Source of the DNA: Bradyrhizobiaceae bacterium
GTDB taxonomy: Bacteria; Pseudomonadota; Alphaproteobacteria; Rhizobiales; Xanthobacteraceae
DNA length: 5,324 nt
Direction of reading: 5' to 3'
Assembly: GCA_016793685.1 (NCBI GenBank)
Contig: JAEULX010000239.1
Coordinates: 1 to 5,324, forward strand
Both the position numbers and the translations under genes were made by a program. Shown piece by piece: positions 1 to 5,324 of this stretch; the stretch's first letter is position 1, and the number at the start of each line of letters is the position of its first letter. The notes under the pieces are model-generated. The model was not told where the DNA came from and searched no databases. It worked only from the letters and a program-made list of their open reading frames with translations.

Positions 1-1272
1 GACCCGGGTCTGCCACAGCAGCGACCCGTTATTGAACAGCCGCAGCATGAACTCGGGAATGTTGACGATGACATGCGACGGGCCGAGGTCATGCGAGATC
101 CAGCGCCAGCGCTCGAGGTTGGCGATGATCAGGTCGGCGGCGCGGTCATTGCGCGGGCCGTTCAATGCGTCGACCGTCGCGGACGTGAAATTGCCGTTCG
201 CCGCGAGACCCTTCTGCTTCTGGAACTTCTTTACGGCGTCCGCGAGTTCGTTGTCGTAGGTCATGTTCCCGTCGTCACCGGCGACACCGAGCCGGGCGCG
301 CAGATCAGGAACGCGCGGGTCCTGCATGCCCACCTTCAGGGCCGGGCCGTGGCCGATGCGCGTCTTGGCGCCGTCCTTGTCGCCGCGGATCTCGGCGAGC
401 TTCGCCTTCAGCGCCTTGTAGTATTCGTGCTGCGGGTTGTAGCCGTCGAGCGCAGCGCGCGCGTCCGACGCCGAAGCGAGTTTGCCGAGAATGTCGGCCG
501 CTTCCGGAGCGGGGATATCGTAGAAGATGTCGCGGGAGACGCGCGACCAGTGCACGCGGCCAACCGCGGCATGGCGTGCATAGGTGACCACGGCGTCGGT
601 CAGCTTCAATTCGAAATCGGCGAGCGCGTCCGGCCCGGCGTTCGCTTCCAGTGCAGGCACCGGATAGTCGGAAGGATCGAGCCCGTCGGCGTCGGCATGC
701 TTGAGCTGCGCGATAACCGCCTTCGCCTGGGCGTTCATGGCGCCATTGACGGTCCACACCGGAGCGTATTTGCGGGCGAGATAGAAACCATCGAGCGAAG
801 CGCGGGTCTTGGCGTCGAACAGCTTGTTCGAAGCCGTTGCGCTCAGCCCATCGCGCAGCCGCTCGCCGAGCGGGTCGAGCACGAGCTCGGGCGCCGGCTG
901 GGCAGGCGTCGTCGCGGCGGGCGCCGCGTCCTGGCTCTTCGTCGCATCCTGCGGGATGGCCAGCGGGATCGATTCGATCTCGGGAACGGCCGTCCGCGGA
1001 GCGTTCTTGCTCGACGGCGCCTTGGCGATATCGGCCGGCGTAATCACGACTTCGGCCGGCGCCGGCATTGGAATGGCGGCGTCCTCGCGCACCGCCGGAC
1101 TGATGGCGTCCGGAAGGGCCGAGGCGTCTTTCTGCGTGATGACGACTTTCGCAGGCTCGATCTGCGGGATGCCATCAACGCTGATGTTCCCGTTCGAACC
1201 TGCATACGCGGTGATGCCCGCGGTCAGAATTAGCGCGATGGCCGATCCGGCCAGGAGATGATTGACGCGCAT
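1..1272 (-). CDS. Murein L,D-transpeptidase, YcbB/LdtD-like, exported; 3' part cut off by the window edge
   Basis: I translated this frame by hand from the ATG at 1272 to position 1: 424 codons without a stop. Residues 1-24 form an export signal: MRVNHLLAG, a hydrophobic stretch, then a TAYA cleavage-like end. Residues 25 to about 126 are an Ala/Pro-rich, probably disordered linker with an internal repeat. From about 128 comes the L,D-transpeptidase scaffold region (LDGFYLARKYAPVW at 159-172, then HADADGLDPSDYP, then YARHAAVGRVHWSRV). Residues about 310-370 match a peptidoglycan-binding domain (DPRVPDLRARLG; AVKKFQKQKGLAANG). NLERWRWI and HVIVNIPEFMLR (385-412) match the entry to the YkuD domain. 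The catalytic Cys/His motif lies outside the window and cannot be checked. Members of this family make 3-3 cross-links between meso-diaminopimelate residues in periplasmic murein. The frame stays open upstream to a GTG at 1356, but the ATG gives a normal signal peptide. The ribosome site is only a G-rich run. Family call is strong; enzyme activity is inferred. Confidence 0.9.
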   Translation of the reverse strand, partial: MRVNHLLAGSAIALILTAGITAYAGSNGNISVDGIPQIEPAKVVITQKDASALPDAISPAVREDAAIPMPAPAEVVITPADIAKAPSSKNAPRTAVPEIESIPLAIPQDATKSQDAAPAATTPAQPAPELVLDPLGERLRDGLSATASNKLFDAKTRASLDGFYLARKYAPVWTVNGAMNAQAKAVIAQLKHADADGLDPSDYPVPALEANAGPDALADFELKLTDAVVTYARHAAVGRVHWSRVSRDIFYDIPAPEAADILGKLASASDARAALDGYNPQHEYYKALKAKLAEIRGDKDGAKTRIGHGPALKVGMQDPRVPDLRARLGVAGDDGNMTYDNELADAVKKFQKQKGLAANGNFTSATVDALNGPRNDRAADLIIANLERWRWISHDLGPSHVIVNIPEFMLRLFNNGSLLWQTRV

Positions 1273-1361
1273 GCCCCCAAACCCCCCAAGGCAAAGCGAA
1301 GCGGCGGTTAGCCGCGATACAGCCGCGATTGGAATTTTCGCCAAGGCAGCCCCCACGCCGA

Positions 1362-1391
1362 ATTAAAGCTTAACTCAACGATTTGTTCCAA
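1362..1391 (-). promoter_or_regulatory. Candidate promoter for the L,D-transpeptidase gene
   Basis: Read on the minus strand, TTGGAA (1391-1386; 4 of 6 matches to the housekeeping -35) is followed after 18 bases by TTTAAT (1367-1362; 5 of 6 matches to the -10). The two boxes sit in the most AT-rich patch of the spacer. Transcription would begin near 1354 and leave a leader of about 80 bases before the ATG at 1272. Alphaproteobacterial promoters match these consensus boxes loosely, so this is a plausible guess. Readthrough from the regulator gene upstream is an alternative source of transcript. Confidence 0.3.
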
Positions 1392-1444
1392 GCTTGGTGA
1401 TTAATTGGACGGCATGGGCGCCCCGCGGCTTTTTTAGGGACCTG

Positions 1445-2950
1445 TCACCCAATAGACACGCTCGATGACTCATCAGCGTTGTTAAGCGCCATTCCTAGCG
1501 TATCCAGCTTGCGGTAAAGCGTAGCCCGGCCGATCCCGAGCTTGCGCGCGATCTCGGAGATTCGCCGCCGATAATGGTTAACCGCAAAGCGAATCACGTC
1601 CGCCTCGATGTCTGCAAGGCTGCGAATCTGCCCATCTTCAGCGAGCAGCGGCAGCGACGTCATGGGCGGCGCGTCCGTGCGAGCATGCGCGAGTATCGAC
1701 ACGATTTTGGCGGTTCCCGGGCCGGCCGGATCGCATGCGGATTCGTTCGCGTCTTTAACTATTCCATGCGTTATCGCCATGCTTTTGCCGCACTGAGGGA
1801 AGTCGCCGATCTCTAACGGATCGCCGTCGGCAAAAGCCACCGCGCGGGATACGGCGCCCGCGAGTTGCCGGACATTTCCCGGCCAGGCGAAGCCCGCGAG
1901 CTGGTCCAGGGCGGCTGCGGATACCGCAGGGGCGCACCGGCCTTCGTCGGCGGCGGACCGGAGCACAAAGCGCCGGATGAGATCGGGGATTTCCTCGCGG
2001 CGCTCGCGCAGCGGCGGCACGGCGATGTGGAATGTCTGCAAACGATAAAAAAGATCCTCGTGAAAGCGGCCGGCATGCGTGTCTGCGATCAGATCTCGGC
2101 TGGAGGTCGATATCAGGCGGACGTCGATCGGGACGGGCCTGCGGGCGCAGGCCGGCTCGACCTCGCCGGCCGCGATGGCACGGAAGAGCTTGATCTGGGT
2201 AGCCGGCGGCAATGCGTCGACGTTGCGCAGCAAAAGCGTGCCGCCCGCGGCTTCGACCAATTTGCCCGGACGTTGCGCGGCGCCCGGCATGGCTCCCTTC
2301 TCGTGTCCGAACAGGAGCGCGCAGGCGAGGGCGTGCGGCATGGCGGCGCAATCGACGACGACAAACGGCTTGGCGCGCCGCGCGCCGGACCCATGGATCG
2401 CGCGCGCGATGAACGTCTTGCCGACGCCCGGCTCCCCCGTGATCAGCACCGGCAATGTCGAGGCGGCGGCTTTTTCGGCCGTGCGCCGGACGGCGTGCAT
2501 GGACGCGCCGTGCACGGCGATGTCCTTCAGGGTCGGGGCGCCGCCGCGCCGGGCGCGCGACAATTCCCGGATCAGCGTCTGGTGAGCGAGCGCATTGCGC
2601 AGCGCCACCCGCAACCGCTCGATACCGACCGGCTTGATCACGAAATCGGCGGCGCCGGCATTTATCGCGGAAGGGACATTGTCCACGCCGCTCTCGGCAG
2701 TCTGCACGATGACGGGAATCGCAATCCCCGCCTGGCGTATGCGCGCGAGCACGCCGAGACCGTCGAGATCGGGCATGACAAGGTCGAGCACGATGCAGGC
2801 GACCTCGGCTTGGTCCGGATCGGCCAGGGCCGCAAGCGCCGCATCGCCGGTCGCAACCACGACCGGCGCGTAACCGAGATTCGCCACGAGCGTCTCGAGC
2901 CGGCGGCGCTGAACCGGGTCGTCGTCGACGATAAGGATGCGTTCCGCCAC
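1445..2950 (-). CDS. NtrC-family response regulator (receiver, AAA+, Fis-type HTH) with degenerate sigma-54 activation motifs
   Basis: A 501-residue protein with the domain order of sigma-54 activators. The receiver (1 to about 122) has the acidic D9-D11 cluster, phosphoacceptor D56 in LDLVMPD, T84 and K106, so it looks phosphorylatable. The AAA+ domain (about 143-375) keeps Walker A GEPGVGKT (172-179), the arginine-finger region FHEDLFYRL (296-304) and the WPGNVRQL sensor II region (356-363). The sigma-54 contact loop reads GAMPGA instead of GAFTGA (219-224). The Walker B segment reads LLLRNVDALP where the family has LFLDEIGELP, so the Asp and Glu are replaced by R242 and N243. The sensor I Asn is replaced by S284. 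A Fis-type helix-turn-helix (about 448-485) has ISEIARKLGIGRATLYRKL. The start is GTG at 2950 with GGAATCGCC before it; no other usable start lies between it and the upstream in-frame stop. It precedes the transpeptidase gene on the same strand and diverges from the peptidase gene. No sensor kinase is adjacent. Family is clear; sigma-54 activation is doubtful. Confidence 0.93.
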   Translation of the reverse strand: MAERILIVDDDPVQRRRLETLVANLGYAPVVVATGDAALAALADPDQAEVACIVLDLVMPDLDGLGVLARIRQAGIAIPVIVQTAESGVDNVPSAINAGAADFVIKPVGIERLRVALRNALAHQTLIRELSRARRGGAPTLKDIAVHGASMHAVRRTAEKAAASTLPVLITGEPGVGKTFIARAIHGSGARRAKPFVVVDCAAMPHALACALLFGHEKGAMPGAAQRPGKLVEAAGGTLLLRNVDALPPATQIKLFRAIAAGEVEPACARRPVPIDVRLISTSSRDLIADTHAGRFHEDLFYRLQTFHIAVPPLRERREEIPDLIRRFVLRSAADEGRCAPAVSAAALDQLAGFAWPGNVRQLAGAVSRAVAFADGDPLEIGDFPQCGKSMAITHGIVKDANESACDPAGPGTAKIVSILAHARTDAPPMTSLPLLAEDGQIRSLADIEADVIRFAVNHYRRRISEIARKLGIGRATLYRKLDTLGMALNNADESSSVSIG

Positions 2951-3109
2951 GGCGATTCCAAGACTTGCGGAGAGAAAGGATTGAAGGATGTCATTAACCG
3001 GCCATGCTTAACGGCTTGTTACCGCTCCTCCCCGAGGAAAGCCGGTCGTTGCCGGTCGTTGCGCCTGGGCAATCGAGAAAGGGGGAGATAAGACCGTCAT
3101 CGCTTTGCC
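2951..3109. promoter_or_regulatory. Divergent intergenic region between the regulator and peptidase genes
   Basis: This 159-bp stretch must hold the 5' signals of both divergent genes. It contains a direct repeat, TTAACCGGC (2994-3002) and TTAACGGC (3008-3015), with starts 14 bases apart, and a perfect 10-bp tandem duplication at 3041-3060. A purine-rich GGGGGAG at 3081-3087 lies 22 bases before the ATG at 3110, too far for a normal ribosome site for that codon. I could not identify convincing -35/-10 pairs in either direction, and I see no -24/-12 sigma-54 promoter. Confidence 0.45.
3041..3060. repeat. Perfect tandem duplication of a 10-bp unit
   Basis: GCCGGTCGTT occurs twice back to back, followed by GC as the possible beginning of a third copy. 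It lies in the divergent spacer, 49 bases before the peptidase ATG at 3110. It may be a slippage product or a paired binding site; the sequence alone does not decide. Confidence 0.85.
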
Positions 3110-5032
3110 ATGGCGCACCCGCATAGGCCTTCACGCGAACCCACGGAGCCCGATCGCCGCATGCTTACTCGCTCACCCCGATCACGCCCGAAGTCGAAAA
3201 CGCCTGCGCCGGCGCGCCGTGCGGCTCCCGCCGCCAAGCGGCGCGCGCCTGCGCGCGAAGCGCTGCCCGAATGGAACCTGAAGGATCTTTATCCGGCGAT
3301 CGACGCGCCGGAGATTCGGCGCGACCTCGACCGGGCGCGAACGGAGGCGGTGGCTTTCGAGGCGGACTACAAGGGCAAGCTGGCCGACCTTGCGCGGCGG
3401 CCGGACGCGGGGAGCCTGCTGGCGGAGGCGATCAAGCGCCTCGAAGTTCTCGACGACCTGGTTGGAAGGCTGATGTCGTTTGCGAGCCTGGTCCATGCCG
3501 GCGACACGACCGACCCCGCGCGTGCGAAATTCTACGGCGACGTGCAGGATGAAATCACCGCCGTCTCCCTGCACCTGCTGTTCTTCACACTCGAACTTAA
3601 CCAGATCGACGACAGCCTGCTCGAAGCGGCGATGGCGGACCCGGAACTCCGCCATTATCGCCCGTTCGTCGACGTGGTCCGCCTGGAAAAGCCCTATCAG
3701 CTGGAAGACCGGGTCGAGCAGCTTTTCCACGAAAAATCCGTCACCGCGTTCTCGGCGTGGAACCGCTTGTTCGACGAGACCATTGCCGGGCTTCGCTTCA
3801 AGGTTGCCGGAAAGACGCTGCCGCTCGAGCCGACGCTCAACCTGATGCAGGACAAAGACGAGCGAATTCGCAAGGCTGCAGCGGGCGCTTTGGCGCAAAC
3901 CTTCAAGCAAAATCTGCGTACGTTCACGCTCATCACCAATACCCTCGCCAAGGACAAGGAGATATCCGACCGCTGGCGCGGCTTCGCCGACATCGCCGAC
4001 TCCCGGCACCTTGCGAACCGGGTCGAGCGCGAGATCGTCGATGCGCTGGTGACGGCGGTGCGCACCGCCCATCCGCGCCTGTCGCATCGATACTACGCCC
4101 TGAAAGCGCGCTGGTTCGGCAAACGGCGGCTTGCCCATTGGGATCGCAACGCGCCGCTGCCGCAGACCTCCGGCCGCCCCATTCCATGGGAGGAGGCGCG
4201 CGAGTCCGTGCTCGCCGCCTACGGCGCCTTCTCGCCGCGCATGGCCGAAATCGCCGAGCGGTTTTTCACCAACCGCTGGATCGATGCGCCGGTGCGCCCG
4301 GGCAAGGCGCCGGGCGCGTTCTCCCACCCGACCGTCCCGTCCGCGCATCCCTATGTCCTCCTCAACTACCAGGGCAAGCAGCGGGACGTGATGACGCTGG
4401 CGCATGAATTGGGCCACGGCGTGCATCAGGTGCTTGCGGCCGCGAACGGACCGCTGATGGCGCCGACTCCGCTGACGCTCGCGGAAACGGCAAGCGTTTT
4501 CGGCGAGATGCTCACCTTCCAGCGGCTGCTCGCGGACACCAAGGACAAGAAGCGCCGGCGCGCGATGCTCGCGTCCAAGGTCGAGGACATGCTCAACACG
4601 GTGGTGCGCCAGATCGCGTTCTATACGTTCGAGCGCATGGTTCACACCGAGCGGCGGGAAGGGGAACTAACCGCGGACCGCATCGGCGAAATCTGGATGG
4701 AAGTGCAGGGAGACAGCCTGGGGCCGGCGATCGAGTTCAAGCCGGGCTACGAAACCTTCTGGTGTTATATCGGCCACTTTATCCGCTCGCCGTTCTATGT
4801 ATACGCTTACGCTTTCGGCGATTGCCTGGTGAATGCGCTCTATGCCGTCTACGAGAATGCGCATGAGGGCTTTGCCGAGCGCTATCTTGCCATGCTCGCG
4901 GCGGGGGGGACCAAGACGCACGCGGAACTGCTCGCGCCCTTCGGGCTTGATGCACGGGACCCTGGCTTCTGGCAGGGCGGTCTCGGCCTGATCGAGCGAA
5001 TGATCGAGGAACTGGAGGAGATGGAGGCGTGA
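3110..5032 (+). CDS. pepF: M3-family zinc oligoendopeptidase, PepF type
   Basis: A 640-residue protein. Residues 1-51 are rich in Arg, Lys, Pro and Ala and are probably disordered. The conserved body begins at LPEWNLKDLY (52-61). The zinc site is HELGH (432-436): H432 and H436 as ligands and E433 as catalytic base. The likely third ligand is E459 in LAETAS, 23 residues after H436, matching the M3 pattern. Near the C terminus, GHFIRSPFYVYAYAFG (555-570) matches the conserved Tyr/His segment that lines the M3 active site. No signal peptide is visible, so the enzyme is probably cytoplasmic. Family members cut short peptides, not whole proteins, and help recycle peptides. Two starts are possible. 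ATG 3110 has no well-placed ribosome site; ATG 3161 (M18) has GGAG 12 bases upstream and gives a 623-residue protein. An in-frame TAA at 3089-3091 excludes anything longer. All catalytic residues are present. Family is very sure; substrate is unknown. Confidence 0.96.
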   Translation: MAHPHRPSREPTEPDRRMLTRSPRSRPKSKTPAPARRAAPAAKRRAPAREALPEWNLKDLYPAIDAPEIRRDLDRARTEAVAFEADYKGKLADLARRPDAGSLLAEAIKRLEVLDDLVGRLMSFASLVHAGDTTDPARAKFYGDVQDEITAVSLHLLFFTLELNQIDDSLLEAAMADPELRHYRPFVDVVRLEKPYQLEDRVEQLFHEKSVTAFSAWNRLFDETIAGLRFKVAGKTLPLEPTLNLMQDKDERIRKAAAGALAQTFKQNLRTFTLITNTLAKDKEISDRWRGFADIADSRHLANRVEREIVDALVTAVRTAHPRLSHRYYALKARWFGKRRLAHWDRNAPLPQTSGRPIPWEEARESVLAAYGAFSPRMAEIAERFFTNRWIDAPVRPGKAPGAFSHPTVPSAHPYVLLNYQGKQRDVMTLAHELGHGVHQVLAAANGPLMAPTPLTLAETASVFGEMLTFQRLLADTKDKKRRRAMLASKVEDMLNTVVRQIAFYTFERMVHTERREGELTADRIGEIWMEVQGDSLGPAIEFKPGYETFWCYIGHFIRSPFYVYAYAFGDCLVNALYAVYENAHEGFAERYLAMLAAGGTKTHAELLAPFGLDARDPGFWQGGLGLIERMIEELEEMEA

Positions 5033-5034
5033 GG

Positions 5035-5053
5035 CGCTCGCAGTGAGCGAGCG
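5035..5053 (+). terminator. Hairpin directly after the peptidase stop; possible terminator
   Basis: CGCTCGC (5035-5041) pairs perfectly with GCGAGCG (5047-5053) around a five-base loop, AGTGA. It starts 3 bases after the TGA of the peptidase gene, where a terminator or 3'-end stabilising hairpin would be expected. No T-run follows, so it is not a classical intrinsic terminator. It could instead protect the mRNA 3' end or work with Rho. Confidence 0.4.
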
Positions 5054-5060
5054 GCATGCT

Positions 5061-5156
5061 TGAGACGGCCGTTCCAAGCACATAGATCGTAGTTGGACGC
5101 AACGGCGGGAGCGACATCCACGAAGCCGGACGGCGTCCCGAGGCATGAGCGTCTCA
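5061..5156 (+). other. Nested foldback region, possible structured RNA or leader (speculative)
   Basis: Three sets of complementary stretches sit next to each other. The outer pair is TGAGACG (5061-5067) with CGTCTCA (5150-5156). Directly inside, GCCGTTCCAA (5068-5077) pairs with TTGG (5093-5096) plus AACGGC (5101-5106), with a four-base bulge. Directly after that, GGGA (5107-5110) pairs with TCCC (5136-5139), and a short GGAC/GTCC hairpin (5128-5131 with 5135-5138) is an alternative. Together they can be drawn as a three-way junction. I recognise no known riboswitch or RNA family. In GC-rich DNA such pairings may be chance. Confidence 0.15.
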
Positions 5157-5248
5157 CCATGCGCGCGCCGCGTACGGACACGGGATTGATACAGCTGACG
5201 CATCCGGAGCGGCACGAAGGCCTGCACCGATTAAACAAAGGGTGGCGC

Positions 5249-5324
5249 ATGGCGCATCTGCCGTTCGGCTCCGCGCTCTTCTGGCCGCTGATGGCGGCCA
5301 TGTCCGCAAGTGAAGCGACCTCGG
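5249..5324 (+). CDS. Start of an unrecognised protein, cut off by the right edge
   Basis: An open frame begins at ATG 5249 and reads MAHLPFGSALFWPLMAAMSA and a few more residues up to the window end, with no stop. AAAGGG (5237-5242) lies six bases upstream and is the best-placed ribosome site in this half of the window, which is the main support for the call. The start is hydrophobic and aromatic; too little is visible for a domain or a topology. The same frame also has an ATG at 5159, giving 30 extra residues (MRAPRTDTGLIQ and onward), but without a well-placed ribosome site. It follows the peptidase gene after 216 bp on the same strand. I do not recognise the protein. Confidence 0.4.
   Translation, partial: MAHLPFGSALFWPLMAAMSASEATS

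Noticed and set aside
73..1233. Long plus-strand open frame of 386 codons opposite the transpeptidase
   Set aside because: It lies opposite a reading frame with a clear signal peptide and domain order. Its product is Arg/Val/Gly-rich with no recognisable domain, as is usual for antisense frames in GC-rich genes.
1363..1404. CtrA-type sites (TTAA-N7-TTAA) in the spacer
   Set aside because: Several TTAA words occur, but the gaps are 3 and 27 bases, not 7. TTAA-N7-ATTT at 1370-1384 is only a half match.
1410..1440. GC-rich patch followed by six T (GGGCGCCCCGCGGCTTTTTT) as a plus-strand terminator
   Set aside because: No plus-strand gene ends here, and GGGCGCCC is self-complementary without room for a loop. 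On the minus strand, where the regulator gene ends, the run reads as A, not T.
1865..3091. Plus-strand open frame of 408 codons opposite the response regulator
   Set aside because: It is a mirror of a strongly conserved regulator, its composition is arginine- and glycine-rich, and it crosses the divergent promoter region. No motif supports it.
2951..3109. Sigma-54 promoter for either divergent gene
   Set aside because: No TGGC-N-TTGC-like -24/-12 pair was found in the spacer on either strand.
3182..4645. Minus-strand open frame of 487 codons opposite the peptidase
   Set aside because: It is an antisense shadow of a peptidase with an intact zinc site. The product is His/Arg-rich without domain features.
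4667..5301. Overlapping minus-strand frames over the peptidase 3' end and the right spacer
   Set aside because: They overlap the conserved C terminus of the peptidase, have no convincing ribosome site, and resemble no family I know.

Overview
The window looks like chromosomal DNA from a GC-rich alphaproteobacterium, most likely of the order Hyphomicrobiales (the Bradyrhizobium/Rhodopseudomonas side). I infer this from the high-GC codon use and from how closely the three main proteins resemble the versions I remember from that group. No database search was run. I see no phage, transposon, CRISPR, tRNA or rRNA sequence.

Layout from left to right. (1) Positions 1-1272, minus strand: the N-terminal 424 codons of a secreted, YcbB-like murein L,D-transpeptidase. 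The catalytic YkuD domain lies beyond the left edge. (2) Positions 1273-1444: a spacer with an AT-rich patch that holds a plausible promoter for the transpeptidase. (3) Positions 1445-2950, minus strand: a complete NtrC-type response regulator (receiver, AAA+ domain, Fis-type helix-turn-helix) that starts at GTG. Its receiver and DNA-binding domains look intact, but its AAA+ domain has lost the sigma-54 contact loop and the Walker B acidic pair. (4) Positions 2951-3109: a divergent intergenic region with short direct repeats and a perfect 10-bp tandem duplication. (5) Positions 3110-5032, plus strand: a complete M3-family zinc metallopeptidase of the oligoendopeptidase F type, with a basic Pro/Ala-rich N-terminal extension. 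(6) Positions 5033-5248: a spacer with a compact hairpin just after the peptidase stop, then a stretch that can be drawn as nested foldbacks. (7) Positions 5249-5324, plus strand: the start of an unrecognised protein that runs off the right edge.

How the parts may work together. The regulator and the transpeptidase point the same way and are 172 bp apart. A role for the regulator in the envelope gene's expression is therefore possible but is inferred from position only. No partner histidine kinase lies in the window. The peptidase is divergent and probably does cytoplasmic peptide turnover as housekeeping. The most unusual feature is the regulator: it is built like a sigma-54 activator but appears to lack the parts needed to activate sigma-54 polymerase, so it may act instead as a phosphorylation-dependent DNA-binding regulator.
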